Of a stretch of DNA of 64,000 nt, positions 17,837 to 27,721 are shown piece after piece. Position 1 is the first letter of the stretch, and the number at the start of each line of letters is the position of its first letter. Made by a program: the position numbers and the translations under genes. This stretch comes from Terriglobia bacterium (GTDB lineage Bacteria; Acidobacteriota; Terriglobia; Terriglobales; Acidobacteriaceae). The DNA lies in assembly GCA_020073465.1 (NCBI GenBank), contig JAIQFC010000024.1, positions 1 through 64,000 on the forward strand, read 5' to 3'. Under the pieces are notes generated by a model. That model saw nothing but the letters and a program-made list of their open reading frames with translations, did no database searches and was not told the origin of the DNA.

Positions 17837-18535
17837 CTAGCTGACCTTCACCGGCTGTCGGGATAGCGGCAGGGGCATCGAGGCGGCCATCTTCGCGCCA
17901 AAATATTTTGCCCGGGCCAGGAGTAGCTTTTCGACGTCGCCCTCTTGCAGGGGTTGCTGTCTTCCGAGCAGGTGCGTGACCAGGGCGATCTGGGCAAAAT
18001 GCTCGACGGTTTCCATCTTCATGTAGGCGTGTTCAAGGGTATCGGCATAGGCCACCACGCCATGGTTGGACATGAGGATGGCATCGTAGTTGGGGACAAA
18101 CGGCTCCAGGGTCTTAGCCAGTTCCGAGGTTCCCGGCGTGCCGTATCGGGCCAGGGGAATGCATCCCAGGCCGATCACGACCTCGCAAACCAGGGGCTCG
18201 GTCAGCGGAATCCCGGCTGCGGCAAAACCTGTGGCGGTAGGGGGATGGGCATGGACAATTGCCTGGATGTCGGGCCGCAGGCGGTAAATCAGCAGGTGCA
18301 TGCCGATTTCGCTGGTGACGTTCCTGCGCCCCGCCACGCGCTCACCCTCCATGTTCACGATGACCAGGTCGGTCGGACGCATGGTTCCCTTGCTCACGCA
18401 GGTGGGGGTTACCAGGATTTTTCCGCTTTTCAGGCGGACCGAGAGGTTACCGTCCATCGCCGCCACGAAGCCGCGCCCATGCAACATGCGCCCGTAGCGG
18501 ACAATTTCGTCCCTGTATTTGCGTTCAGTGGACAT
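17837..18535 (-). CDS. Class II aldolase/adducin family protein
   Basis: 232 residues from the ATG at 18533-18535 (the frame extends upstream, but the family start fits here: STERKYRDEIVRYGRML). It has the class II aldolase fold signatures: GNLSVRL near residue 30, the zinc-binding pair in VHAHPPTATGFA and the downstream His in SNHGVVAYADTLEHAY. Relatives include L-fuculose-phosphate and L-ribulose-phosphate aldolases/epimerases and methylthioribulose-phosphate dehydratase; the sequence alone does not fix the substrate. It is transcribed in the same direction as the histidine kinase but 88 bp before it. The region upstream, toward divergent queA, is AT-rich. Confidence 0.85.
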   Translation of the reverse strand: MSTERKYRDEIVRYGRMLHGRGFVAAMDGNLSVRLKSGKILVTPTCVSKGTMRPTDLVIVNMEGERVAGRRNVTSEIGMHLLIYRLRPDIQAIVHAHPPTATGFAAAGIPLTEPLVCEVVIGLGCIPLARYGTPGTSELAKTLEPFVPNYDAILMSNHGVVAYADTLEHAYMKMETVEHFAQIALVTHLLGRQQPLQEGDVEKLLLARAKYFGAKMAASMPLPLSRQPVKVS

Positions 18536-18716
18536 AGGTACCTTCGGGGGAATGGCGGCAGCGGTCCGCAATCTGGCAACCGCATAGTACCAGCACCTGC
18601 GGCGATTGAACAACGCAAATTGAGAAAAAAAAGGGGCGAAAATTGAGAAAAACACAGGAGAAGCGGCATGCAGGGACGAGTCCGTGCAGGGTTCGGAGTC
18701 CCTATAATCGAAATGC

Positions 18717-19808
18717 GTGCTGGTTTCCGATTTCCACTACGATCTTCCCCAGGAGCTGATCGCCCAGGAACCACTGGCCGACCGGGCAGCGTCCAGAATG
18801 CTGCATCTGGAGCGCTCTGCCGGCCGCTGGTGGGACCGCCAATTCCGCGACTTCACTGAACTGCTCCGACCCGAAGACCTGGTCGTACTTAACAACACAC
18901 GAGTGTTTCCAGCGAGGCTGTATGGCCGTCGCGGAGGATTAAAGTCTCACCCGGTCAGCCCCAACAATCCCGCGGCGCGTGAGTTCTTGCGCGGCCGGGT
19001 TGAAGTTCTGTTGACGCGCCAACTCTCGCAGGATCGAAACGAGTGGGAATGCCTGGTCCGGCCAGGACGCAAGATCGGGGTGGGCGAACACCTTTTCTTC
19101 GGCGAGCACGATGAACTCCAGGCTGAGGTGGTGAGCCGCGGCGCGTTTGGCGAGCGTCACATCCGGTTTTTCCCGGCAGACGATTTCGTCGCCACCGTCG
19201 AAAAGATCGGCCACGTGCCCCTGCCTCCCTACATCTCGCGCCCCGACTCTTCAGGTGACCGGGAACGGTACCAGACGGTGTATGCGCGCGAGCGAGGCTC
19301 GGTCGCGGCCCCTACGGCCGGCCTTCATTTCACCCCCGAGATTCTTGCCCGAATGGCGCAGCGCGGCATCGAGACCACCGAGATCACGTTACATGTCGGT
19401 CTGGGGACCTTTCAGCCGGTTCGGAGTGCTCGAGTTGAGGAACATAAATTGCATTCGGAGCACTTTTCGATCTCTGCTGAAGCGGCGGCCAAGATCAACC
19501 TCGCGATGGAGAAGTCCAGTCGCGTCATTGCCGTGGGCACCACCACCGTCAGAACGCTCGAATATGCTGCCCGCCAAGGCGGCGGGACGATTTCGCCAGC
19601 TTCCGGGGAAGCGGACATTTTCATCTATCCCGGATTCGAGTTCCGTGTGGTGCGGGGAATGCTCACCAATTTCCACCTCCCGCACTCCACTCTGCTGATG
19701 CTGGTGAGCGCGTTCGGCGGCAAAGAAAATGTGCTGCGCGCTTACGAGCATGCGGTGTCGCAGCGCTACCGTTTCTATTCCTACGGGGACTGCATGTTTC
19801 TGGAGTAG
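18717..19808 (+). CDS. queA: S-adenosylmethionine:tRNA ribosyltransferase-isomerase QueA
   Basis: A 363-residue enzyme that transfers the ribosyl part of AdoMet to preQ1 in tRNA, giving epoxyqueuosine. Family hallmarks are present: [16 protein letters not shown] at the N-terminus, [18 protein letters not shown], the central [13 protein letters not shown] and the C-terminal [19 protein letters not shown]. The length is typical. The start is a GTG at 18717, because the nearby ATG at 18713 is out of frame. No other queuosine gene is in the window. Confidence 0.95.
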   Translation: MLVSDFHYDLPQELIAQEPLADRAASRMLHLERSAGRWWDRQFRDFTELLRPEDLVVLNNTRVFPARLYGRRGGLKSHPVSPNNPAAREFLRGRVEVLLTRQLSQDRNEWECLVRPGRKIGVGEHLFFGEHDELQAEVVSRGAFGERHIRFFPADDFVATVEKIGHVPLPPYISRPDSSGDRERYQTVYARERGSVAAPTAGLHFTPEILARMAQRGIETTEITLHVGLGTFQPVRSARVEEHKLHSEHFSISAEAAAKINLAMEKSSRVIAVGTTTVRTLEYAARQGGGTISPASGEADIFIYPGFEFRVVRGMLTNFHLPHSTLLMLVSAFGGKENVLRAYEHAVSQRYRFYSYGDCMFLE

Positions 19809-19914
19809 AAGCATCCGGAAACGCTCGAGGGAAAGTGGCGTTGCAGTTGCCTCCGGAGTGACTCTGGTTTCTTCCCTCCTGCGCTATACTTCGTTCGGAT
19901 TGAATGAAGGCACT

Positions 19915-20505
19915 ATGACCACCGTCGCAAGACACGTCTCCATTCAGGATTTCGTTACGGAGCTGCGAAGATTTCCCAAAGCCGCTTTTCGCGAGACTGA
20001 ATCGATCCGCGGCTTCCTGCAAAATATGCCGGTGAGCGCCGAGTCCCTTGCGCCCTATCTGACCTGGGACCGGCAGCACTACACGCGCAATCTGATCGAT
20101 AAGACTCCGCTCTACGAACTACTCGCGATCTGCTGGGAAGTCGGACAGGCGAGCTCGGTGCACAACCATCGCGATCAGAACTGCTGGATGGCAGTCCCGA
20201 TCGGACGCCTGCAGGTGGAGAACTTTCGAGTCTTGCATGAGGACTTGAATGCTGGCCGCTGCCAGTTGGAGCCTGCCGACACGGTCGAGATGAATCTCTC
20301 TCATCCCTGCGCGGTCGACCCGCTTGAACCAGTGCATCGGGTGTTGAATCCTCGCCATTTCAGCCAGAGGGCGGTCAGCCTGCACGTCTACTCGCGGCCG
20401 TTCGATACGTGCGTGGTTTACTCTCCGGAACAGGGAACATGTGGAGAAATCCAGCTGCACTTCAATACCAAGTTCGGCAAGCCTGTGCAGCCGCCTAGAT
20501 CATGA
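19915..20505 (+). CDS. Cysteine dioxygenase family protein
   Basis: 196 residues from the ATG at 19915. It is a cupin with the three-His iron site of cysteine dioxygenase: H83 and H85 in SVHNHRDQNCW and H141 in EPVHRVLNP, plus a Tyr at 159 (LHVYSRPFDTC), matching the spacing of H86, H88, H140 and Y157 in the mammalian enzyme. It probably oxidises cysteine to cysteine sulfinate or a related thiol. Its stop codon overlaps the ATG of the following lipoprotein gene (ATGA), so the pair is co-translated. Confidence 0.85.
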   Translation: MTTVARHVSIQDFVTELRRFPKAAFRETESIRGFLQNMPVSAESLAPYLTWDRQHYTRNLIDKTPLYELLAICWEVGQASSVHNHRDQNCWMAVPIGRLQVENFRVLHEDLNAGRCQLEPADTVEMNLSHPCAVDPLEPVHRVLNPRHFSQRAVSLHVYSRPFDTCVVYSPEQGTCGEIQLHFNTKFGKPVQPPRS

Positions 20506-21014
20506 CTACCGAAACTCTCTTACGCCGATGCTGGTTCATCGTTCTTACTGCCTTCGTACTTACCTTTTCTGCCTGCACGAAGAAACCACCCGCCGAAGCA
20601 ACTACTGCGGCGCCTTCCGACCACATTGCGCCCTCGCCGGTGGGGACAACGCAAGACATTCTGCAAAAGACCTTCGCCGTGAAGAACTCCGTGACTTTTC
20701 CGTTTGAGATTCCAGCCCACGCCGTCCGCCCGCACCTGCATGGGATATTCGAATCGTTTGTGCGCGATGTGCACGGCGCATCCGACGACAGCGCCAACGT
20801 TGACTTCCTCATCGTCAACGAAAACCAATACGCTGATCTTCGCAGCAACCGGCCCAGCGAAGCCTTGATGTCGGTGGAAGCATCCCACAACCAGGCGGTG
20901 AACTTCGACCTTCCCGCCTCGTTGGACCAGCCGGTCAAGTACTACCTGGTGTTCCGCAACTCGTCGGGAGGAGGCAGCAAGATCGTAGAAGCCAGCTTCC
21001 ACATCGATTTCTAG
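20502..21014 (+). CDS. Hypothetical lipoprotein
   Basis: A 170-residue protein with a signal peptide and lipobox (VLTFSACTKK; Cys near residue 24). The mature part is a compact beta-rich sequence (VKNSVTFPFEIPAHAVRPHL, NVDFLIVNENQYADL, SLDQPVKYYLVFRN), not assigned to a family. It overlaps the cysteine dioxygenase gene by 4 bp and ends 28 bp before polA. Confidence 0.65.
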   Translation: MTTETLLRRCWFIVLTAFVLTFSACTKKPPAEATTAAPSDHIAPSPVGTTQDILQKTFAVKNSVTFPFEIPAHAVRPHLHGIFESFVRDVHGASDDSANVDFLIVNENQYADLRSNRPSEALMSVEASHNQAVNFDLPASLDQPVKYYLVFRNSSGGGSKIVEASFHIDF

Positions 21015-21042
21015 CGGTCTTGCAACTGCTAAACTAGACAGG

Positions 21043-23865
21043 TTGTCTCCACGAAAACAATCCCAGCAGACCGATCCCGGGCCGGCAGCTTCTGTTGCGA
21101 CGGCGCCGTCTTCTGCCGCCAAGAAGGAGAAGCAGCGCGCGTCGGGCCACGGCCGCATTTTTCTCATCGACACCATGTCGTTCATCTTCCGCGCGTATCA
21201 CGCCATGGCGCGGCAGCGGCCCATGTCGACGAAGTCCGGATTGCCCACGGCAGCGATCTACGTTTTCGTCAACATGCTGCGGAAGCTACGCGACGATTTT
21301 TCGCCCGAGTATCTGGCGGCCGTATTTGACGTAGCTGCGCCTACATTCCGCGATCAGCAAGCCGAAGCCGTTACCACGGTCCGCAAGTTCGATATCAAGA
21401 CGCAAACCTTCACCGAGGTCGAATACAAAGGCTACAAGGCGAACCGCGCTGCCATGCCGGAAGATCTGGCACAGCAACTGCCTCACATTCGCCGCGCCCT
21501 CGAAGCCTACCGCATACCGATTCTCGAACTGGCGGGCTTCGAGGCAGACGATGTCATTGGCACTCTGGCTCGCAAGGCAGCGGCTGCCTCGCACCTGGTG
21601 TACGTCGTTTCCAGCGACAAGGACATGATGCAGCTGGTTAACGACAAAGTTCAGATTCTGAATCCGCCGAAGGACAACCTGATCTGCGATGCGGCCAAGG
21701 TCGAGGAAATTCTCGGCGTACCTCCCGAGCGGGTGATTGATGTCATGGCCCTGCGCGGCGATGCCATCGACAACATTCCTGGCGCGCCCGGCATCGGCGA
21801 CAAGGGCTCGGTCGAAATCATCAAGCGCTTCGGCACAGTCGAGCAGGCGCTTGAGCGCGCCGCCGAGGTTGAGAAGAAGACCTACCGCGAGTCTCTGCAA
21901 AACAATCGCGAGGCCATCCTGTTCAGCAAGAGCATGGCCACGATCGATACCAACGTTCCAGTCGAATTCGACGTTGAGGCGATGCGCGCCGGAGCACCCG
22001 CTGTTGACGCTCTTCGTGAGCTCTTCACTGAACTGGAATTCACCACCCTGCTGAAGGAGTTGCTGCCGGTTGTCGAGGTAACGGATGCCCGCTACAGCGA
22101 GGCCAGGTCCGCTCTTGACGTACAGCAGGTGCTGAACTCGATTGAGGCGGGGGGGACTCTAGCCATCGCCGTGGAGCAGGATGAGGCATCTTCGGAAGCG
22201 GAGGAAGAGGGAGTTTTGGACGAAGAGCCGCAGGAGGCGATGCTTCCCCTGGGCGTCGCGCCGCCAGCCGCACCTGAAGCTTCGATGTGCCGCGTTGCGA
22301 TCTCCGCAGCTGATGGCTCGGCTACCGTCGTGACGCTCGACGCGGGGGAGGCGGCTGAAACACTGCGCGCGACCTTGACCAACCCGGCTGCAGCGAAAGC
22401 CATCCACGATTACAAGGCTGCAATGCACGCCCTGGCGCCGTTGAACATTGCGCTTCAGGGTGTACGGCATGATTCCATGCTGTACTCGTACCTGCTCGAT
22501 CCCACCTATTCCTCACACCGCCTGCCGGATGTCGCATTACGGCGCTTCAACCTGAAGCTTTCGGGAGAACTTGCGGAGGCCGCGGATATCAGTGGCAGAT
22601 TGGCGAAGGCGTTGCGCGCGGAAGTGGAGCAGGCCGGCCTGCTGAAGGTCTACGACGAAATTGATCTCCCGCTTGTGCCGGTGCTCGCGCGCATGGAGCA
22701 GGCGGGAGTCAAGATCGACACCGCCGCTCTCTCTAAAATGTCAGGGGAGTTGGAGCGTGAAATCGGGGTGAAGGCCAGGGAGATTCACGAAGCGGCAGGA
22801 ACTGAATTCAACATCGGATCGCCGCGTCAGCTCGGGGATGTTCTGTTCAATCGAATGAACCTGCCCAAGCCAGTGAAGTATGGAAAGGGCCGAACGATTT
22901 CGACGGCCGTCGATGTGCTGGAAACTCTCGCCGAGGATCATCCCATCGCGCGCATGGTGCTTGATTACCGGCAACTGACCAAGTTGAAATCCACGTATGT
23001 CGACGCGCTGCCCATGCTCATCAACCCGGCGACCGGACGCCTGCATACGACGTTCGGCCAGACCGGCACTGCGACGGGCCGTCTATCTTCCGCGAATCCA
23101 AACCTGCAGAACATTCCCATCCGCACCGAACTCGGACGCGGGATTCGTGCAGCCTTCATCGCCGAGCCAGGTCACGTGCTGCTGACGGCCGACTATTCGC
23201 AGATTGAGTTGCGGCTGCTGGCGCACTTTTCGCGCGACCCGTTGCTGGTCGAGGCGTACCGGCGGGGCGACGACATTCACACTCTGACTGCCTCGCAGGT
23301 ATTCGGGGTTCCTCCGCTCATGGTTACGCCGGACCATCGCCGCCAGGCCAAGGTTGTTAATTTCGGAATCGTCTATGGGCTCTCGGCCTTCGGACTCTCA
23401 CAGCAACTCGGCATCGAGCCCGGCGACGCCAAGCAGTTCATCGCTGCTTATTTTGAGAAGTACAAGGGCGTCCGGAACTTCATCGATAAGACTCTGGAAG
23501 AAGCACGCCGTGATCTGAAAGTGAAGACACTGTTCGGAAGGGTACGTCCCATTCCCGACATCAACAGCAAGAACGCCAACCAGCGCGGCTTCGCCGAGCG
23601 CACGGCCGTTAACACGCCGCTGCAAGGAACTGCGGCGGATTTGATCAAGATCGCGATGATCCGGATCGATGCCGTGTTACGCGAACGCGGGCTGAAGTCG
23701 CGAATGACCCTGCAAGTCCACGACGAACTGGTCTTCGAAGTTCCCGAAGAGGAAGTCGAGACCATGCAGTCCCTGGTGCGCGAGCACATGGAAAAGGCCC
23801 ACGCGCTGGCCGTGCCGTTGTTGGTGGAGATGGGCGTGGGTGCAAACTGGCGCGATTTGGACTAG
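21043..23865 (+). CDS. polA: DNA polymerase I (proofreading domain apparently inactive)
   Basis: 940 residues from a TTG at 21043. The first 40 residues are an uncharged tail before the conserved RIFLIDTMSFIFRAYHAMA, so a later start is possible. The 5' nuclease domain holds the acidic pockets (FEADDVIGTLA, SSDKDMMQLV, GDAIDNIPGAPGIGDKG). The middle 3'-5' exonuclease domain lacks the metal-binding D-x-E and has an acidic insertion (EASSEAEEEGVLDEEP), so proofreading is probably lost. The polymerase domain is complete: DYSQIELRLLAHFSRD, RRQAKVVNFGIVYG, LQVHDELVFEVP. It acts in repair and Okazaki fragment maturation. Confidence 0.95.
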   Translation: MSPRKQSQQTDPGPAASVATAPSSAAKKEKQRASGHGRIFLIDTMSFIFRAYHAMARQRPMSTKSGLPTAAIYVFVNMLRKLRDDFSPEYLAAVFDVAAPTFRDQQAEAVTTVRKFDIKTQTFTEVEYKGYKANRAAMPEDLAQQLPHIRRALEAYRIPILELAGFEADDVIGTLARKAAAASHLVYVVSSDKDMMQLVNDKVQILNPPKDNLICDAAKVEEILGVPPERVIDVMALRGDAIDNIPGAPGIGDKGSVEIIKRFGTVEQALERAAEVEKKTYRESLQNNREAILFSKSMATIDTNVPVEFDVEAMRAGAPAVDALRELFTELEFTTLLKELLPVVEVTDARYSEARSALDVQQVLNSIEAGGTLAIAVEQDEASSEAEEEGVLDEEPQEAMLPLGVAPPAAPEASMCRVAISAADGSATVVTLDAGEAAETLRATLTNPAAAKAIHDYKAAMHALAPLNIALQGVRHDSMLYSYLLDPTYSSHRLPDVALRRFNLKLSGELAEAADISGRLAKALRAEVEQAGLLKVYDEIDLPLVPVLARMEQAGVKIDTAALSKMSGELEREIGVKAREIHEAAGTEFNIGSPRQLGDVLFNRMNLPKPVKYGKGRTISTAVDVLETLAEDHPIARMVLDYRQLTKLKSTYVDALPMLINPATGRLHTTFGQTGTATGRLSSANPNLQNIPIRTELGRGIRAAFIAEPGHVLLTADYSQIELRLLAHFSRDPLLVEAYRRGDDIHTLTASQVFGVPPLMVTPDHRRQAKVVNFGIVYGLSAFGLSQQLGIEPGDAKQFIAAYFEKYKGVRNFIDKTLEEARRDLKVKTLFGRVRPIPDINSKNANQRGFAERTAVNTPLQGTAADLIKIAMIRIDAVLRERGLKSRMTLQVHDELVFEVPEEEVETMQSLVREHMEKAHALAVPLLVEMGVGANWRDLD

Positions 23866-23869
23866 TTCG

Positions 23870-23902
23870 TGTGGGGCGGACACTCCTGTCCGCGAAACGG
23901 CG
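23870..23902. repeat. Dispersed repeat between polA and glmM
   Basis: The stretch TGTGGGGCGGACACTCCTGT followed by CCGCGAA contains a short inverted GCGGACA / TGTCCGC and resembles repeat units known between acidobacterial genes. It occupies most of the gap between the two convergent genes. Confidence 0.4.
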
Positions 23903-23933
23903 ACATCACAACCAACTTCAAGTGGGACGAGCC

Positions 23934-25313
23934 CTATACTCCCAGGGTTTTCTGAATCGCCCCCGCAATCTCCTCGGCCAGCGCCTGCATCCTCTCTTCC
24001 GACTCAGTCTCTACCATGACGCGCGCCAACGCCTCGGTTCCTGAGTAACGAACGACCACGCGACCATTCCCGTCCAACTCCCGTTCCGCCGCCTCGATTG
24101 CGCCCTGTATCTCGGGCACCTGCGCAAGCGGGACCTTTTCCCGCACGCGCACATTCTGAATCTTCTGGGGAAACACTTTCAGATCTCCGACCAACTCGGC
24201 CAGCGACCGCGCGCTCCGTGCCATGATGTCCATCAGCCGCAGGGCGGTCAGCAGGCCGTCTCCAGTCGTTGCATCGCCGTCACGGAAAATAATGTGACCG
24301 GACTGCTCTCCCCCGAGTGTCGCTCCGGTCTTCAGCATCTCTTCGAGCACGTACTTGTCGCCGACATTTGCCCGCAACATGCGAATGCCAGACTTCTTCA
24401 GCGCAATCTCCAGCCCCATATTCGACATGGTTGTGGCCACGACCGTGTCCCCGGCTAACTTTCCTTGCGTTTTCAAATCGCGCGCGGCGGCGAGCAGTAC
24501 TGCATCGCCGTTGACCACGCGGCCTCCGGCATCGCAAAACAGTGCGCGGTCGGCATCGCCATCAAATGTCACGCCGAGGTCAAACTTCCCGCCCGAGCCT
24601 GTCACCTCTTTTGCAATCGCCTCGGGATGCAGCGCTCCGCAGCCTTCATTGATGTTCCGGCCATCGGGGGTAACGCAGGCGAACGTCGCCTGAATCCCTA
24701 CCCGCCGAAATAACTCCGGCGCCTCAGCCGCCGCGGCCCCATTGGCACAATCGACCAGCACTCGCAGCCGCTGCAAGTCGGAGGAAACACTCGCCGCCAA
24801 CGACTCCACATACGCATGGCGGAGTCCGGCTTCTCCAGGCAGGCAAAGGGGAGCAACCTTCAACGCCGTGTCGTCCGCCGCACCTGGGTTTTCCAGCAGG
24901 GCGAAGATTTCTTTTTCGATCGCCAGCTCACGCGCGTCCGTGAGCTTGAACCCATCGCCGGAAAACACTTTGATGCCGTTATCGGTCCAGGGATTGTGCG
25001 ACGCTGAAATCACGACGCCCGCCGAGAATCCGCGCGAGCGCGCGAGATACGCGATGCCCGGAGTCGTAATCACGCCCGCGCTGTGCACTTCCACACCGAC
25101 TGCTGCCAGTCCCGCCGCCACGCGGTCGGCAATCCACTGGCTCGATTCCCGCGTGTCCTGACCGATGACTGCCTTCGCCGAATGGGTCACGCGTCTCAAG
25201 TCGTGACCCAGCGCGCGTCCGATGAGGTACGTGCTCTGCCTGGTGAGCGGGAACTCCCCCGCCACACCACGAATGCCGTCGGTCCCGAACAGTTGCCTGG
25301 TTTTCTGTGCCAT
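23934..25313 (-). CDS. glmM: Phosphoglucosamine mutase GlmM
   Basis: 459 residues from the ATG at 25311-25313, where the family sequence starts (RQLFGTDGIRGVAGEFPLT). The phosphoserine is S105 in VISASHNP, the Mg loop is DGDADRALFCD, the sugar loop is GGEQSGHI and the phosphate-binding loop is RYSGTEALARVM. It converts glucosamine-6-phosphate to glucosamine-1-phosphate for peptidoglycan and lipopolysaccharide precursors. It is divergent from the downstream hydrolase gene with little spacing. Confidence 0.94.
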   Translation of the reverse strand: MAQKTRQLFGTDGIRGVAGEFPLTRQSTYLIGRALGHDLRRVTHSAKAVIGQDTRESSQWIADRVAAGLAAVGVEVHSAGVITTPGIAYLARSRGFSAGVVISASHNPWTDNGIKVFSGDGFKLTDARELAIEKEIFALLENPGAADDTALKVAPLCLPGEAGLRHAYVESLAASVSSDLQRLRVLVDCANGAAAAEAPELFRRVGIQATFACVTPDGRNINEGCGALHPEAIAKEVTGSGGKFDLGVTFDGDADRALFCDAGGRVVNGDAVLLAAARDLKTQGKLAGDTVVATTMSNMGLEIALKKSGIRMLRANVGDKYVLEEMLKTGATLGGEQSGHIIFRDGDATTGDGLLTALRLMDIMARSARSLAELVGDLKVFPQKIQNVRVREKVPLAQVPEIQGAIEAAERELDGNGRVVVRYSGTEALARVMVETESEERMQALAEEIAGAIQKTLGV

Positions 25314-25444
25314 AAGGAATGAAACGTGAGGAACACTGGATGATAAATGACGGCAGCGTGATTCGCTCGGTCTGCGGTGAAGAAACCACAAGTTGTTTGC
25401 GAACCGGTTCCGCCAGTACACTCTCTGTTTGGTTTGGGGGGTCT

Positions 25445-27448
25445 ATGAAAGAGCGGGTTAAGACGGGTGTTGCGAAGGTACGTCGCTGTGGATCAGTTTC
25501 GTCTGTATATGCGATGTTACTTGGATTCCTGATGTTTGCGGCCTGCCTCCAGTCAGCGGTCATCGCGCAGACGGCATCCTCTTCATCTTTGCCGAGCGAA
25601 ATGCCGGCCAAGTTCACGCCGATCACAGACAGTTTCGACTACATCAAGCGGGACGTGATGATCCCGATGCGCGATGGGGTGAAGCTGCATACGGTCATCG
25701 TGATTCCGAAGGGGGCGAAGAGCGCGCCGATCCTGCTGACGCGCACGCCTTACAATGCCAGCTCCCAACTCAGCCACGCGGCCAGTGCGCATCTGGGGCC
25801 GATTCTGAACGGGTACGACAATGCGACGGAAGTGGTCGTGGAAGGCGGCTACATTCGCGCGGTTCAGGACGTGCGCGGGAAGTACGGGTCCGAGGGCGAC
25901 TATGTGATGACTCGTCCGTTGCACGGGCCGCTGAACCCGACTCCCGTCGATCACTCGACGGACACCTACGACACGATTGACTGGCTGGTGAAGAACATTC
26001 CGGAGAGCAATGGCAAAGTCGGCATTCTCGGGATTTCTTACGACGGATTCCTGCCGCTGATGGGGCTGGTCAATCCTCATCCAGCGCTCAAGGTTGCGGT
26101 GCCAATGAACCCCATGGTGGACGGGTGGATGGGCGACGACTGGTTCCACAACGGCGCCTTCCGCGAGCAGAACATGCCTTACATCTACGAGCAGGAAGCG
26201 ACCCGCTCGAACGACGAGAAGTGGTGGACGAATCACTTCGACGACTACGACGTTTACATGGAAGCGGGATCGGCAGGGGAACTCGGACGCCGTCACGGGC
26301 TGGAGCAGGTTGGCTTCTGGCGGAAAATTCTGGAGCATCCGAGCTACGACGCGTGGTGGCAGCAACAGGCCATGGACCGCATCCTGGCGGCGCAACCGCT
26401 GAAGGTGCCGGTAATGTTCGTGGACAGCCTGTGGGACCAGGAAGATATTTACGGGGCTCCCGCGCTTTACAAGGCGCTCAAGCCAAAGGACACGAACAAC
26501 GACAAAGTGTTCCTGGTCCTGGGCCCGTGGCATCACGGGCAGGAGATCGGAGATGGAAGCACGCTGGGGGTCCTTAGATTCGACAGCGATACGGGACTGT
26601 ATTTTCGGAAAGAGATCCTAGGGCCCTTTCTGGCCCAATATCTGAAGGACGGTGCGCCAAAGGCGAATGTGCCGGCGGTCTCGGCGTTTGAGACTGGCAC
26701 GAACACGTGGCAGTGGTTGCCAGAATGGCCAGCGGGCTGCGCGAGTGGCTGCACGGTAAAGGCGACACCACTTTATCTCGCCGCGGGTCTGAAGCTGGCC
26801 TTCACCGCGCCTAAGTCTGGCGAGGCGGCTTACGACGAGTATGTCTCTGATCCGGCCAAGCCGGTGCCGTACCGAGCGCGCCCGGTTCAGCCGGTGGGCT
26901 ACGGCGATGGCATGACCTGGTCGCAATGGCTGGTTGATGATCAGCGGGAGCAGTCGGGCCGCGGGGATGTGGTCGCATTCGTTTCCGATGTGCTGAGTGC
27001 GCCGATCAAGATCAGTGGGCAGCCGGTGGCCAATCTCATCGCATCGACGAGCGGCACTGATTCCGATTGGGTGGTGAAAGTGATTGACGTCTATCCTGAC
27101 GAAGTGGCTGGCCAGCCGGCAATGGGTGGCTACCAGCTGATGGTTTCCGCGGACATTTTCCGTGGGCGCTATCGCGAGAGTTTGGAAAACGCGAAGGCGA
27201 TCGAGTCTGACAAGCCGCTGCTCTACCGGTGGACATTGCCGACGGCAAACCATGTCTTTCTGCCGGGGCACCGGATTATGGTGCAGATTCAGTCGAGCTG
27301 GTTTCCTTTGTATGATCGCAATCCGCAGACATTCGTGCCGAATATCTTCTGGGCGAAACCCGGGGATTATCGCAAGGCGACGCAACGGATTTACCACGCG
27401 GCCGGGCAAGCTAGCTTTGTAGAGTTGCCGCTGGTCACGACCCCTTGA
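25445..27448 (+). CDS. CocE/NonD-family hydrolase (X-Pro dipeptidyl-peptidase S15-like), secreted
   Basis: 667 residues from the ATG at 25445, preceded by a G-run; the frame extends further upstream. The N-terminal hydrophobic stretch (YAMLLGFLMFAACLQSAVIAQ) is a signal peptide. An alpha/beta hydrolase domain carries the nucleophile S198 in GILGISYDGFLPL, an Asp (ILVDSLWDQED) and a downstream His (LGPWHHGQE). A C-terminal jelly-roll domain (about 450-667) is typical of the CocE/PepX group. Substrates in the family are esters, acylated amino acids or Pro-dipeptides; the real one is unknown. Confidence 0.9.
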   Translation: MKERVKTGVAKVRRCGSVSSVYAMLLGFLMFAACLQSAVIAQTASSSSLPSEMPAKFTPITDSFDYIKRDVMIPMRDGVKLHTVIVIPKGAKSAPILLTRTPYNASSQLSHAASAHLGPILNGYDNATEVVVEGGYIRAVQDVRGKYGSEGDYVMTRPLHGPLNPTPVDHSTDTYDTIDWLVKNIPESNGKVGILGISYDGFLPLMGLVNPHPALKVAVPMNPMVDGWMGDDWFHNGAFREQNMPYIYEQEATRSNDEKWWTNHFDDYDVYMEAGSAGELGRRHGLEQVGFWRKILEHPSYDAWWQQQAMDRILAAQPLKVPVMFVDSLWDQEDIYGAPALYKALKPKDTNNDKVFLVLGPWHHGQEIGDGSTLGVLRFDSDTGLYFRKEILGPFLAQYLKDGAPKANVPAVSAFETGTNTWQWLPEWPAGCASGCTVKATPLYLAAGLKLAFTAPKSGEAAYDEYVSDPAKPVPYRARPVQPVGYGDGMTWSQWLVDDQREQSGRGDVVAFVSDVLSAPIKISGQPVANLIASTSGTDSDWVVKVIDVYPDEVAGQPAMGGYQLMVSADIFRGRYRESLENAKAIESDKPLLYRWTLPTANHVFLPGHRIMVQIQSSWFPLYDRNPQTFVPNIFWAKPGDYRKATQRIYHAAGQASFVELPLVTTP

Positions 27449-27560
27449 GCTACGGTGAACTGGGGTGGGCTCCTGGCTCTTCGCACATATAGGTGCGGTG
27501 TGGTGTAAAATTCAGGAGTTAACCCTATCCGTCGCAAGTGTGGACGGATTCCTTCCTTGT

Positions 27561-27637
27561 CGGGACGTGGCTCAGCCTGGTAGAGCACTCGCTTGGGGTG
27601 CGAGGGGTCGGCAGTTCAAATCTGCCCGTCCCGACCA
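27561..27637 (+). tRNA. tRNA-Pro (GGG)
   Basis: A 77-nt cloverleaf with acceptor CGGGACG / CGTCCCG, discriminator A and encoded CCA. The anticodon arm CTCGC-TTGGGGT-GCGAG has anticodon GGG (proline), and the T arm contains GGTTCAAAT-type loop sequence (AGTTCAAATCT). A 26-nt partial copy of its 3' end follows at 27722. Confidence 0.95.
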
Positions 27638-27668
27638 TTCTTTCAGCGATAGATCCCTCGCAAAGTAC

Positions 27669-27711
27669 GCTCGGGATTTCGCTTGGTGGCTCCCGCTTCG
27701 CTCACGCCAGC
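27669..27711. repeat. Copy of the 6881-6936 repeat (inverted)
   Basis: GCTCGGGATTTCGCTTGGTG followed by GCTCCCGCTTCGCTCACGCC is the reverse complement of most of the repeat after rpoD, with minor changes. It lies between the tRNA-Pro gene and the partial copy of the tRNA 3' end. Confidence 0.7.
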
Positions 27712-27721
27712 TCAACGCCTC

